Positions 1-9,279 of a DNA stretch of 32,760 bases are shown here, piece after piece (the first letter of the stretch is position 1; each line of letters starts with the position of its first letter). Below the pieces are notes generated by a model. That model ran no database searches. It had not been told where the DNA came from and saw nothing but the letters and a program-made list of their open reading frames with translations. Made by a program: the position numbers and the translations under genes. The stretch is from a virus. The stretch lies in IMG/VR virus record IMGVR_UViG_3300042465_002830, positions 1 through 32,760 of that record; one strand, 5' to 3'.

Positions 1-2
1 TA

Positions 3-1046
3 AAGTCACAATTAGATTCTGCTAAAGAAAAGATTAATCATTTGGATAAGCATGAATATGACCCAAATTGTAAGTTTTGTTGCGATAATGAATTTGTTAA
101 AGATGCAATGAGAGCAAAAGAAGCATTACCTGAATTGGAAGGGTTTGTTAAAAATGCAACTATACAATGTACGGGTATTCAACAAACTTTAGATTCTTGG
201 GAAGGTGTAGAAGAACAATTCAAACAATGGAAGGAATATACCGATGAATACAAAAGATTAATTAATGTTACAGAAAGATTGGAAGGTGATATTAGAACTG
301 CAGATTCTAAAATTGAATTATTACAAACTCAAAACGAAACTGTAAATGCAGATATTAAACGATATAATGATAATGTAGAAACAATTACAAAGAATCAGGC
401 ATTAGATATTCAAATACAAAATGTTCGTAGATTAAAGCAAGGTGTTGAAAAGCAAATATCAGATGTAAACAAACTTATGTTGAAATTAATGTCAGAGGTA
501 GGTGCAACAAAAACCTACATTGATAATATGATAGCTAAAATGGAAGAAGTAAAAGAATTGGAAAGTAAAAACCAATTATACACATTCTACTTAGATGCAG
601 TTAAGAAAGACGGTGTACCATACGAACTAATATCTAAGGCACTTCCAGCAATTGAGAACGAAGTGAACAACATATTAGGACAAGTAGTAGATTTTTCAAT
701 ATCAATGGATACTGATGGAAAAAACATTAACGCTAAAATCGTTTACGAAGACCAGGAATGGGCTTTAGAGATGTGTAGTGGTATGGAGAAGTTCATATCG
801 GGATTAGCGATTAGAGTGGCTCTAATTAACATATGCAACCTACCTAGACCTAACTTCTTAGTAATCGATGAAGGGTTTGGAACATTGGATGCAGATAACC
901 TATCATCGCTCTTTATGATGATGCAATATCTTAAAACTCAATTTGATTTTATTTGGGTAATTTCTCACTTAGAACAAATGAGAGATATCGTAGATGGACT
1001 TATTGAAATTAAAAAAATAGATGGTTTTAGTAAGATTAACTTTTAA
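3..1046 (+). CDS. 46: Rad50/SbcC-like recombination endonuclease subunit (T4 gp46-like), 5' partial
   Basis: The reading frame is open to the left edge of the window, so only the C-terminal 347 residues are seen. Residues 23 and 26 are a cysteine pair (NCKFC) like the Rad50 zinc hook, followed by a long coiled-coil arm (about 45-200) and the C-terminal half of an ABC ATPase. The ABC signature CSGMEKF is near residue 259, and Walker B with the D-loop (FLVIDEGFGTLDADN) is near 286-300. In T4, gp46 with gp47 forms the Mre11/Rad50-type nuclease that resects DNA ends for recombination-dependent replication and host DNA degradation. The Walker A half lies upstream of the window. The 3' end overlaps a minus-strand gene by 11 nt. 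Family assignment is firm; calling it gp46 rather than a bacterial SbcC rests on the T4-like surroundings. Confidence 0.9.
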   Translation, partial: KSQLDSAKEKINHLDKHEYDPNCKFCCDNEFVKDAMRAKEALPELEGFVKNATIQCTGIQQTLDSWEGVEEQFKQWKEYTDEYKRLINVTERLEGDIRTADSKIELLQTQNETVNADIKRYNDNVETITKNQALDIQIQNVRRLKQGVEKQISDVNKLMLKLMSEVGATKTYIDNMIAKMEEVKELESKNQLYTFYLDAVKKDGVPYELISKALPAIENEVNNILGQVVDFSISMDTDGKNINAKIVYEDQEWALEMCSGMEKFISGLAIRVALINICNLPRPNFLVIDEGFGTLDADNLSSLFMMMQYLKTQFDFIWVISHLEQMRDIVDGLIEIKKIDGFSKINF

Positions 1047-1209
1047 CCACTGGTAATACATTTTTAGGTGTGGTCTTGTTCAAAGACTGCACCTTTTCTT
1101 TTATAAGGGTTTCTACCAATCCATTTATCTTATACCCTTTCTCTTTACAAAATTCCTTTAATGCTTGATGTATTTGAGCATCTATTTGTATCATTGCGTA
1201 CTTCTTCAT
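1036..1209 (-). CDS. Small ribbon-helix-helix (Arc/MetJ-type) DNA-binding protein
   Basis: A 57-codon gene, the only minus-strand gene recognised here. The protein starts MKKYAMIQIDAQIHQAL and has the ribbon-helix-helix layout: an N-terminal beta strand with alternating residues (YAMIQID), helix A (QIHQALKEFCKEKG), a turn (YKIN), and helix B (GLVETLIKEKVQSL). A short basic tail follows. Such proteins dimerise, insert the paired strands in the major groove and usually repress transcription, often of their own gene. It is convergent with, and overlaps by 11 nt, the gp46-like gene, and is divergent from the giant fibre gene at 1300. Its start is the ATG at 1209; an A-rich leader precedes it. Two tandem 9-bp repeats lie just upstream and could be its operator. 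The fold call is from pattern; the target is unknown. Confidence 0.75.
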   Translation of the reverse strand: MKKYAMIQIDAQIHQALKEFCKEKGYKINGLVETLIKEKVQSLNKTTPKNVLPVVKS

Positions 1210-1213
1210 AACG

Positions 1214-1232
1214 TTTCTTTAGATTTCTTTAG
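1214..1232. promoter_or_regulatory. Tandem 9-bp repeats, possible operator of the RHH gene
   Basis: TTTCTTTAG occurs at 1214-1222 and again at 1224-1232, a 10-bp period that places both copies on the same helical face. A third degenerate copy (TTTTCTAA) follows at 1233-1240. Ribbon-helix-helix dimers commonly bind tandem short repeats, and these lie between the ATG of the RHH gene (1209) and its proposed promoter. Autoregulation is an inference. Confidence 0.35.
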
Positions 1233-1241
1233 TTTTCTAAT

Positions 1242-1249
1242 ATAAATAT
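1242..1249 (-). promoter_or_regulatory. ATATTTAT element, proposed phage promoter for the RHH gene
   Basis: Read on the minus strand this is ATATTTAT, 32 nt before the ATG at 1209. The same octamer or its C variant (ATACTTAT) precedes nine + strand units, and its presence here in the opposite orientation before the only minus-strand gene supports a promoter role. On the + strand the same bases read TATAAATA, the T4 late consensus, but no + gene starts at a matching distance other than the fibre gene at 1300. Confidence 0.4.
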
Positions 1250-1270
1250 TAAAGTAATTATTTTTTACGA

Positions 1271-1278
1271 ATATTTAT
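1271..1278 (+). promoter_or_regulatory. ATATTTAT element, proposed late promoter of the giant fibre gene
   Basis: ATATTTAT lies 21 nt before the ATG at 1300, in the 90-bp divergent region between the RHH gene and the fibre gene. The spacing fits a -10 box with a short leader. Confidence 0.45.
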
Positions 1279-1299
1279 TTAATATAATAGAATAACTAA

Positions 1300-4200
1300 A
1301 TGGCAGTAATAAAAAAATTTGCAGAAAATCTAACAACTCCGCTTACCAATTACGGAACATTTTTAAATGATACAAATCCAAATTCGGATTATTTTAGAAT
1401 AACTGAATTTAAAGATACATTTACTGGTGGTAAGAACGGATTTCTTATAGAAGGTTCTCAGTATTTAAAAGAATCTACTGAACTTAAAGTTGAAATATTA
1501 GATGTAGAGGGTAATCCAGTATATTGGGAACCTGGTAATGGTATCCCAGAATATTATGAGGGGTTATCTAAAGTTGTTGCTGCATATATCTATGAAGATA
1601 CGCCAATTGGATTGGGTAAAATTACTATATTAGGTGAGGCAAAAACATATATAGATGCAAATGGTAATACACAAGATGTACCGGATGAATGGAAAGGAAT
1701 TTATAATTTAAAATGGGAAAGAACATTTCAAATCAATAGATTATTAAGTAACGAAGATAAAGTTAGATTTTATCGTAGACCTGAAGTATCTATAAATGAA
1801 ATAGTAAAACCAATATTTAATAATATTGTAACTGAAAAAATTCAAAAAGGTATTGCGGATGGAACTGCACAATCTCCTAGAGAGGGTGAAACATTAACTA
1901 ATTATACATTACCAACTTCATATCTACTAACAACAACAGATGATACTTTTTGGACTGGTTCTGTTATTGGTACTAATATTCAATTTACCGATTTAGGAGT
2001 TACTTTATTGGCTGATAACTTAGTAAATGATAGAAATTTAACAATATCTACCCCATATACTGTAAACGGAATTGTTACTGATTTTATAGGGCAGGGATAT
2101 ACTGCATCATTTAATTATACCGAAGGTGTTGATAATTTAAAAACAGCATTGACTGGTTCTTTTGCAAAAATAACTATATCAGATTTAACAACATTTGTTG
2201 GTGATGTTGCTAGAGTAAAAGTATTTAGAAAATCTCAATCCGATTTAGCAGATTTTCAGTTCATTCAAGAAATACAATTAGAATCAAATGAATTATTGGT
2301 TGATTTAGAATCAACAACAAAGAATCAGGAATTTTATGGATTATTTGATAATAGAAATTTTAAAAATTATTGGGTAACATCTTCAAATAATTTAACAACT
2401 GAATTTAATCAAAACTTTTTATTTAATTCCGTAAAGTTAGATGCCAATGGAGGACCTTATAGATATTTTACAACTAAGTCAATAGCAATAACAGAAAATG
2501 CAGAATATACTTTAAATTTTAATACTAGACTATTACAAAATTTAAATCCAACAAATTATATTTCCGTTTACATAAGTGGTTCTAAACAATCTACATTTGG
2601 TGGAACTACAACAAAAGTAGCAGCATCTCAAGAAATTATAAAAATATATTCTGATAATTCTTTATTACAAAAAACATCAAAAACAATTAATTTTAAAGCA
2701 GATGGATTATCCGATGCTAAATTATACTTTGATGTTAAAGGAATGGGTTGGCATATTTCAGATGTTAGTTTAAGAGCTTCACAAGAAAGTTCATTCTCAC
2801 CGGATGAAATTACATTCATACAACCTGTACCAAGAACTTTACCAAGAGAAACATTTGAATTTTTATTTCAATTCTATGATATAAACAATAACTACATTCC
2901 AGTAGTTGTTAGTGAAACCAAAACATTTGATGGTGGTAACTTGAATGTAATTAATAAAAGTATTGAATTAATTCCATCATCATTATATTTCCAATTTGAT
3001 TCTGGTTCTGGTAATGGTAATCCAGTTCCACCAACTGTTATTAATGTTGATATTAAGAAAAATTATTTAACTGGTTCTTATACATTCACATCACGCTCAT
3101 TTGATTTCTTTGGTACGGAATTATCATCATCGATGTATGCTCCAATAGTAACTCCGGGTTATTTAGGCGGACAATTCCCTGGTTATCTAATTGATAACGA
3201 TGGTAAAAATAATAACGTTATTTTAACTGTACAAAACTTTACAGGTTCAAGAGATGAAGCATTAGAAGAATTAGTAGTACAATTTATTGAATATACAGTA
3301 GAGTGTGAGGGTGTTGAAGATTCAATTGTTATTACTAGAGTTATAGATGGTAAGGGTGGTGTTAATTATGAAATTAGACCTTATGATGGAACTATTATTA
3401 GAAACTCACATCCATCATCTTCATTGGAAGTTCAGGCTATTCGTATTGATGGTGTGAATGAAGTTCTATTGCAAAGTGGGTTACCTAAAGGACGTTCAAA
3501 TACTATGTTGTACGTGCAATCTGGGTCTACTTATGTGACTTTAGAAGCTGCAAGTGCATCTCAATTCGTAAGAAGTATTCAGCCCGGCATAACTGGTTCA
3601 GGTGAAGTAAATTATAATGCAATATTCAATAGAGATTCTATAAATGGACAGTTGACATTGTATATGATACCAACGGGCTCAACAAACCCATCTGGTTCTA
3701 TTTTAACAACATTAACTCTTACTGATATTCAAGATGGTTTAGATACTGGACTTGTATTATTTGATACAAATCAATTTTCTATAAATCCAAGAACTGAAAC
3801 CAAATTTAGACCAACATACTCATCTGCAACGGCATCATTCTATCGTAGAGGTACGTTTGAAGCACCTATAAGTTGTTCATTTGAAGTATATCCATCGATG
3901 TCAATAAATAAGGATTGGGTTCCTGAATATTGGATGCACTACACTACATTTAGTTGTGCGGAAGATATAACTGTTGCTGCATATGATGAAAACGGAAAAA
4001 TAATTCCATCTAGAGCAGATGCATCTACATATAGATTGAGTTCACCACTATCTCAAAGTAAACAATTATTGGTTAGCTTTACTTATACTGAACCTTGGAC
4101 TTCGGCATCGGTATCTGTAGACCAATCATTTACAATTACGCCTGATGGTGCACCCGGCGATGAAACAATTATATTTGAAGTAGTTCCATCATCAATTACA

Positions 4201-7200
4201 TTGGGAGCAAATTCAAGAGGTATCGTTGGAGATTATAAACCATCAATTACTGATATTAAATTAAAGCAAGGTTCTAGATATCTTTCTTTTAGTGGTAGTG
4301 CCGGTGAAAATAAGTTTTCATCACATGGGCAATTTTATATAGCAACGGCTTCTATTGTTGAGAGTAATGTTAAGGCTGGTAATGTACAATTTACTTCTTC
4401 AAACGGAACGGCATATACATCTTCATTGATAGTAAGTGCATCTTCGGATTTAAGGCAATTGAGTGGAAGTATTACATATCCGTTGATTATACATCCATAT
4501 TTTACTTCATCAATTTATACGGCAAGTGTTGTTGTTAATTATACAAAAATATTAGAAGGAGCACCCCCAATTCAAGTAATTATAACACCAAACGCACCAA
4601 ATTTAAAAGCTGATGAGGTTGGGTATGTTTCAGAATATACAGCTGCTAGTACAACTATACAGGTAAAAGATGGGGATGATTTTTTAAGATTTACAACTCA
4701 ATCAACCGCACCTGGAACATTTAGAATACAAAATGGAGGGTCTGTAATAGTATCAAATATTAGAACGGGTTCGGTAGCTAGTTCATCATTTAATACTGCA
4801 ACTGTATCATTCCAAAGATTTGATTATCCATTTGTTTCTGCTAGTGCACAATATAATATTGTTGCATATCCTTACGCTTTGGGACCTGGTCACGAATATA
4901 CATCTTCTGTAATTCAAAGAACTCAAACTTTTACAAAGAATGTAGCTCCGGCAAATGCTAGAAGTGTAAATTTAAAAGCATCCTTTGATACTGTAAACTT
5001 TAATAAAGATGGAGTTGTATCTTCACCACTAGACCCTATTATTTTAACGGCAACTGCAACAAATACAACCGGAGCAGTTTGGTTTCAATTTTATAAAGAT
5101 GATACTGATTATAGTGGTATTGTTGGCGAAGATTCCCCTAATTCAAAATTTGCAACTCAAGAAATAGGTGGTGGTGATGCAACTGGACCTGGTGAAAATG
5201 CAACTTGGACTGTAAGAATTAGAGATGGTAATTCATCACCAACAGCACCAATTAGAGCAGAAAATTCTCTAACAATCGCTGGTATAAAAGCTGGAGCAGA
5301 TGCATATAAGTTAGTAGCATCAAATGAAAGTACAACAATTACTGCTGATTTGTGGAATACATCTTTTAGTGGTAGTGGTATGAAGATAACTACATTTAAA
5401 GGTACGGAGCAATTATCAAATGTTAGTACACCAACATATAATGCATCTAATGATGTTTATGATTTCTTAGGAAATTATATTGGTAATTTAGGATTTTCAT
5501 CAGCATCAATATTTTTTACATCTTCTTTTGTTACACAATCATCTAATAAATTCCCAACAAGCAATCCAGCTTCAATTGGAGATATAGCTGCATGGTACGC
5601 ACCTGCAATAAATAAAAGTGGACAAATTGTATATAAAATTGATTTTGAAAATAATAGACAAGTTCAATTTGTAACACAATCAATATCTGTACAATTCGAA
5701 CCACCAGCACCATACGATATTAAATTAACAAATGAAAATTCATCAGCAGTTTATAAAGTATCTGGGCAATTTACATTATCAAATACTGGTACTGATATTA
5801 GAGTTTATAGAGGTGGTACTGAATTAACAAACAAACCTGCTGGTTTTACAAACCCACAACGAGATGCATATGGTGTTACTGGATATCAAAATCAATGTAG
5901 AGTTTCTATATATTCAAAATCATCTCATATAACATTAGCAAATAGTTGGTTAGCTGCAAGTTACGTTACTGGAGTGCCCGCACAAATGCCAAACATAGTT
6001 GGTTGGGTAGACCCAAATACAAATCCAAATGGTGAAATTGTTTATCAAATAGAATGCGAAGGAAGGCAAACTCTTTATAAAACACAATCATTGTCTGTAC
6101 AATTTGAAGGTTCTACTGGACCTGGTATTGTAATGAGAGGTGAGTGGAATAGTTTAACAAATTATAGTGGTTCGGTTGAGACTAGAAATTTTCGTAGAGA
6201 TGCAGTAATATACGGAACTAATCCAACAACATATTATGCAGCGATTAGTGGTAGTGGGCCACAAACATATAATAAATCAGGTACTTTAGTTGGTTCAAGA
6301 GCCCCAACGGCTGGTAGTGATAATGCATGGTGGCAATTTTTGGGACAACAAGAATTCTTTGTTGCAGCTAAGATTGCAATATTTGATGAATCATTTGTAA
6401 AAAATACAATCAACGTTGGTAACAATAGTGGTAGTGCATTTGCAAACATTGTATTAGCCGGTGGTAGAGAAGACCCGTATATGGCAGTTGGACAATATAG
6501 TACAATTGGATATGGTAATAGTGGAATTTGGTTGGGTATATACGATGATGGTACAAGCGCAAGTACATTTAAACCTAGATTTTCTTTAGTTAATGGAGAT
6601 AATAGTAGGTTTATGCGATGGACGGGAACTGATTTGGAAATCAAAGGTTCTATTACCGTAACTGGTGGAGATGCTGAAACAACAAGTGGTGCACAATCTA
6701 AAGCAAATGCTGCACAAGCAAATGCAATTAGTACAGCAGGTTCAAATGCAACAACCGCACTTAATGTATTTAGTAGTTCGTTGGGAGCAATGGCTGCAAT
6801 TAATTCTATTAATAGTGGTAACGCTGTAACATATATTGGAGCTGGTTCTATTGTAACTAATATGGTTGCAACAAATTTAATACTTTCAACAAACTATTCG
6901 GCATCAATTGAAGCTGGAAACTTTTCAGATACTGGTACATTTCTTAATTTAGCAGATGGTACGATTACATCTCCTGGATTTGCAACTAAAAATGATGGAA
7001 CTGCATATTTTAAAGGAGTACTTAATTCATCTCAAGCAACATTTGGTGCGTGGACACTAAACGCACAAGCGTTCTTTATTACGGCAAATAGTAGAATTAA
7101 ATTAGATGCAGCACAGGAACAAATTCAAGTATTGGATTCGGATGGAGCAGTTAGATTTACAGCAAATACGGCATTAACATTACCAAATCCAGCCGGTGTT

Positions 7201-8340
7201 CAGGCAACTTCTGGTACACCAGGTTCCCCAACCGGAGGAACTACCACTCCATTGGTTATAACACCAACCTCAGCAACTGTTGTTAGTGAGACTAGTATTA
7301 ATGGAGATAATGATTTCTTTTATACGGGAGTTTTTCATGAATTGGGCTCATTTATATCATCAGCTAATGGAGGACAACACAATATAAGATATACATGGAA
7401 TCCATCAAGTGCATATTATTCAGGCATAGCAGAAGCTGCCGGAAATGCATATGCATCTCTTAGTGTAAGTTTAGTATTAACACCGGATGCAACAAATGAT
7501 ATTGTAGCATATGGTACATCGGATTATGCATCGGCATATGGACAAATGTATGAAGAAGGTTATGGTGGTTCATATGGTGGATTTAGAAGTTATTATGCAC
7601 AACAAAACACAGACCTTTTAATAGACCCAAAAACATATACTGTTAGTGCAACTTTAACAGCAAGTACTAGATATAGAGTAAAATTACTTGTTTCCTATAC
7701 AGTAATTGCTGATGATACCGATGGAGCTCCTTATTATGAAAATTCCTCTGCTGGTGTGGTTTACGAAGAAAACGGCGATACTGGTAGATTGGTTGTTGAA
7801 GCGGTATCGGCTGGTACTATTGTTAATGGTGGTGGTTTCCAAACGGCAGCTGGTGCTGGTAGATATTTAAAACACGCTACTAATCCTGATACAATTGGAA
7901 TATACACATATGTTGAGGGCGGATTATCTACCGATAAACATTATCATAAAGATACTGGTACTTCATTGGGTTATAATGTTGGTGGTTATCCTATGGTTAA
8001 AGGATATGCAAGATGGGCTAGTAATGTATCCCAAACTGGAGCTCCATCGATACCAACTCTACAATCTTTAGGCGGAGTTGTTACATCTTTAGCTTCAGCA
8101 GGGTCGCAAGGTGCATACAATTTAAATTTTGCATTAACAACATCAGATGGTGCTTCGCTTTCTACTATTACACCATCTGTATTTTTTACAGGAACTAGAG
8201 ATATAGCAAATCCTGTTGAATGTACATTTACTTTTGGAAAATTTGCTGGAAACAGTACTTATATAAACTTTAGAACTCAAGATAATAATACCGATGGATT
8301 ATTTAATATGGATGAAATTGGTGTAATAGTAGTAATGTAA
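1300..8340 (+). CDS. Giant virion fibre/baseplate-type protein (2,346 aa)
   Basis: A very long beta-rich, Ser/Thr/Asn/Gly-rich protein with almost no Cys and no signal peptide, typical of a phage tail fibre or baseplate appendage. The N-terminal 190 residues (FRITEFKDTFTGGKNGF, then a stretch with LGEAKTYID and EWKGIYNLKWER) look like the conserved attachment region of large fibre proteins of marine T4-like phages. Residues about 950-1330 hold Ig-like units (FEVVPSSITL, ITPNAPNLKADEVGYVSEY, LKASFDTVNFNKDG). Two tandem copies of a domain beginning YKLVASNES and YDIKLTNEN follow at about 1331 and 1470. An Ala-rich linker lies near 1790-1815, then a tail-tip-type segment (FATKNDGTAYFKGVLN) near 1890, and a C-terminal beta domain. 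It heads an operon with two small genes. Receptor-binding or baseplate role is inferred; the exact structural equivalent in T4 is unclear. Confidence 0.75.
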   Translation: MAVIKKFAENLTTPLTNYGTFLNDTNPNSDYFRITEFKDTFTGGKNGFLIEGSQYLKESTELKVEILDVEGNPVYWEPGNGIPEYYEGLSKVVAAYIYEDTPIGLGKITILGEAKTYIDANGNTQDVPDEWKGIYNLKWERTFQINRLLSNEDKVRFYRRPEVSINEIVKPIFNNIVTEKIQKGIADGTAQSPREGETLTNYTLPTSYLLTTTDDTFWTGSVIGTNIQFTDLGVTLLADNLVNDRNLTISTPYTVNGIVTDFIGQGYTASFNYTEGVDNLKTALTGSFAKITISDLTTFVGDVARVKVFRKSQSDLADFQFIQEIQLESNELLVDLESTTKNQEFYGLFDNRNFKNYWVTSSNNLTTEFNQNFLFNSVKLDANGGPYRYFTTKSIAITENAEYTLNFNTRLLQNLNPTNYISVYISGSKQSTFGGTTTKVAASQEIIKIYSDNSLLQKTSKTINFKADGLSDAKLYFDVKGMGWHISDVSLRASQESSFSPDEITFIQPVPRTLPRETFEFLFQFYDINNNYIPVVVSETKTFDGGNLNVINKSIELIPSSLYFQFDSGSGNGNPVPPTVINVDIKKNYLTGSYTFTSRSFDFFGTELSSSMYAPIVTPGYLGGQFPGYLIDNDGKNNNVILTVQNFTGSRDEALEELVVQFIEYTVECEGVEDSIVITRVIDGKGGVNYEIRPYDGTIIRNSHPSSSLEVQAIRIDGVNEVLLQSGLPKGRSNTMLYVQSGSTYVTLEAASASQFVRSIQPGITGSGEVNYNAIFNRDSINGQLTLYMIPTGSTNPSGSILTTLTLTDIQDGLDTGLVLFDTNQFSINPRTETKFRPTYSSATASFYRRGTFEAPISCSFEVYPSMSINKDWVPEYWMHYTTFSCAEDITVAAYDENGKIIPSRADASTYRLSSPLSQSKQLLVSFTYTEPWTSASVSVDQSFTITPDGAPGDETIIFEVVPSSITLGANSRGIVGDYKPSITDIKLKQGSRYLSFSGSAGENKFSSHGQFYIATASIVESNVKAGNVQFTSSNGTAYTSSLIVSASSDLRQLSGSITYPLIIHPYFTSSIYTASVVVNYTKILEGAPPIQVIITPNAPNLKADEVGYVSEYTAASTTIQVKDGDDFLRFTTQSTAPGTFRIQNGGSVIVSNIRTGSVASSSFNTATVSFQRFDYPFVSASAQYNIVAYPYALGPGHEYTSSVIQRTQTFTKNVAPANARSVNLKASFDTVNFNKDGVVSSPLDPIILTATATNTTGAVWFQFYKDDTDYSGIVGEDSPNSKFATQEIGGGDATGPGENATWTVRIRDGNSSPTAPIRAENSLTIAGIKAGADAYKLVASNESTTITADLWNTSFSGSGMKITTFKGTEQLSNVSTPTYNASNDVYDFLGNYIGNLGFSSASIFFTSSFVTQSSNKFPTSNPASIGDIAAWYAPAINKSGQIVYKIDFENNRQVQFVTQSISVQFEPPAPYDIKLTNENSSAVYKVSGQFTLSNTGTDIRVYRGGTELTNKPAGFTNPQRDAYGVTGYQNQCRVSIYSKSSHITLANSWLAASYVTGVPAQMPNIVGWVDPNTNPNGEIVYQIECEGRQTLYKTQSLSVQFEGSTGPGIVMRGEWNSLTNYSGSVETRNFRRDAVIYGTNPTTYYAAISGSGPQTYNKSGTLVGSRAPTAGSDNAWWQFLGQQEFFVAAKIAIFDESFVKNTINVGNNSGSAFANIVLAGGREDPYMAVGQYSTIGYGNSGIWLGIYDDGTSASTFKPRFSLVNGDNSRFMRWTGTDLEIKGSITVTGGDAETTSGAQSKANAAQANAISTAGSNATTALNVFSSSLGAMAAINSINSGNAVTYIGAGSIVTNMVATNLILSTNYSASIEAGNFSDTGTFLNLADGTITSPGFATKNDGTAYFKGVLNSSQATFGAWTLNAQAFFITANSRIKLDAAQEQIQVLDSDGAVRFTANTALTLPNPAGVQATSGTPGSPTGGTTTPLVITPTSATVVSETSINGDNDFFYTGVFHELGSFISSANGGQHNIRYTWNPSSAYYSGIAEAAGNAYASLSVSLVLTPDATNDIVAYGTSDYASAYGQMYEEGYGGSYGGFRSYYAQQNTDLLIDPKTYTVSATLTASTRYRVKLLVSYTVIADDTDGAPYYENSSAGVVYEENGDTGRLVVEAVSAGTIVNGGGFQTAAGAGRYLKHATNPDTIGIYTYVEGGLSTDKHYHKDTGTSLGYNVGGYPMVKGYARWASNVSQTGAPSIPTLQSLGGVVTSLASAGSQGAYNLNFALTTSDGASLSTITPSVFFTGTRDIANPVECTFTFGKFAGNSTYINFRTQDNNTDGLFNMDEIGVIVVM

Positions 8341-8356
8341 TTTAAAAAATAAAATT

Positions 8357-8674
8357 ATGGAAGAAACAGTAGTTATTTATCAAAGTAAAGATGACCCAAC
8401 TATTGGTTGCTGGTTAATACCCAATCTAATGTATGATTTGGAATGGATTTGTAAAAGAGATATTCCAGTTGGAAGTGCATATGTAATATTATCATCAAGT
8501 CAATTACCATTTAATTATCATAACGAATTTGATTGTTACACATTTGATTTTTCAAATCCAGATGGTTGGGGCTCGGGTTCATATAATTTACAAAATAGTG
8601 CTGTTATATATCCAGCAACATTTGATATATCTCATGCTGAGTGGATAGAAATGAAAGCAAGTGGTTCATTATAA
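8357..8674 (+). CDS. Small hypothetical protein after the giant fibre gene
   Basis: A 105-residue acidic, aromatic-rich protein starting MEETVVIYQSKDDPTIG, 16 nt after the fibre stop and probably co-transcribed with it. No motif was recognised. The C-terminal FDISHAEWIEMKASGSL resembles the ends of small accessory proteins found after fibre genes, so a role as fibre cap or assembly helper is possible from context only. Confidence 0.6.
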   Translation: MEETVVIYQSKDDPTIGCWLIPNLMYDLEWICKRDIPVGSAYVILSSSQLPFNYHNEFDCYTFDFSNPDGWGSGSYNLQNSAVIYPATFDISHAEWIEMKASGSL

Positions 8675-8688
8675 AAAATAATTATATT

Positions 8689-8958
8689 ATGTTTACATAC
8701 GATACAAGTAAAGCATTGGAAATATTAAAATCCAAAATTAGAATAAAAAGAGCAAAATTATTCAGTGATTTGGATGTTCAATATATGAAAGCATTAGAAA
8801 CGGGTAATACAACATTACAATCTGAGATAGTTGCAAAAAAAGAAATATTAAGAAACCTAACGGATATTAGTATTGATGGAATAACCACAAGAGAGGAATT
8901 GATTGGGTTGTGGCCTGAAGATATATTGGGAACTAGTCCGTTTCGTAAAAATTCATAA
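8689..8958 (+). CDS. Probable tail-fibre assembly chaperone-like protein
   Basis: An 89-residue helical protein. The ATG at 8689 is preferred over an in-frame GTG at 8641 because the latter would overlap the preceding gene by 34 nt. The region KIRIKRAKLFSDLDVQYMKA, followed by a second helix ending KKEILRNLTD, resembles the R..R...L..LD..y.kA....l...I...K..LR.L pattern of phage tail assembly chaperone-type proteins encoded after tail fibres. It is the third gene of the 1300 operon (14 nt gap). The role is inferred from the pattern and position; no enzyme motif is present. Confidence 0.6.
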   Translation: MFTYDTSKALEILKSKIRIKRAKLFSDLDVQYMKALETGNTTLQSEIVAKKEILRNLTDISIDGITTREELIGLWPEDILGTSPFRKNS

Positions 8959-8963
8959 TATAT

Positions 8964-8980
8964 ATACTTATATATAAACA
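8964..8980 (+). promoter_or_regulatory. ATACTTATATATA element, proposed late promoter
   Basis: ATACTTATATATAAACA, ending 8 nt before the ATG at 8989, with the core octamer at 8964-8971. Nearly the same string occurs before the paralogous gene at 12703 and a shorter version before 16079. Confidence 0.45.
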
Positions 8981-8988
8981 CTAACGTT

Positions 8989-9273
8989 ATGGCACAAAAA
9001 ACAGAAAAATTATCGCAAGAGTTAATAGATGACCTAAGAGGTATGCAAACTAAAGCAAACGAATTGATTATTGGTATTGGACAATCTCACTTAAAATTAA
9101 AAAATTTTAAAATTGAAATGACTAAACTTATGGAAGAACAAAAATCTATGGAACTTGAGTTTGAGTTAAATGATAGTAAATTTACAACTGCAATTAGGGA
9201 TTTGGAAAAGAAATATCCAATGGGAGAACTTGATTTAAATGAAGGTATAGTAATATACGAATCTGCAGAATAA
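8989..9273 (+). CDS. Coiled-coil small protein, paralogue of the 12703 gene
   Basis: A 94-residue, almost entirely helical protein with charged heptads (residues about 5-75) ending in LEKKYPMGELDLNEG and a short beta tail (IVIYESA). The same terminal signature, LDEKYPQGRINIQDG with TIQYQPGA, ends the 126-residue protein at 12703, so the two are paralogues. Both start ATGGCA and carry the ATACTTATATATA element upstream. Together they bracket the glycosyltransferase cassette. The function is unknown; small structural or assembly roles are plausible from their position among virion genes. Confidence 0.7.
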   Translation: MAQKTEKLSQELIDDLRGMQTKANELIIGIGQSHLKLKNFKIEMTKLMEEQKSMELEFELNDSKFTTAIRDLEKKYPMGELDLNEGIVIYESAE

Positions 9274-9279
9274 AATAAA

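Noticed and set aside
1241-1248. TATAAATA as a classical T4 late promoter for the fibre gene at 1300
   Set aside because: The other + strand units carry the reverse-type element ATAYTTAT, and this copy fits better as the minus-strand element of the RHH gene; the fibre gene has its own element at 1271.
8641-8688. GTG start extending the tail-chaperone-like gene upstream
   Set aside because: It would overlap the preceding gene by 34 nt; the ATG at 8689 gives a normal 14-nt gap and an A-rich upstream region like the neighbours.
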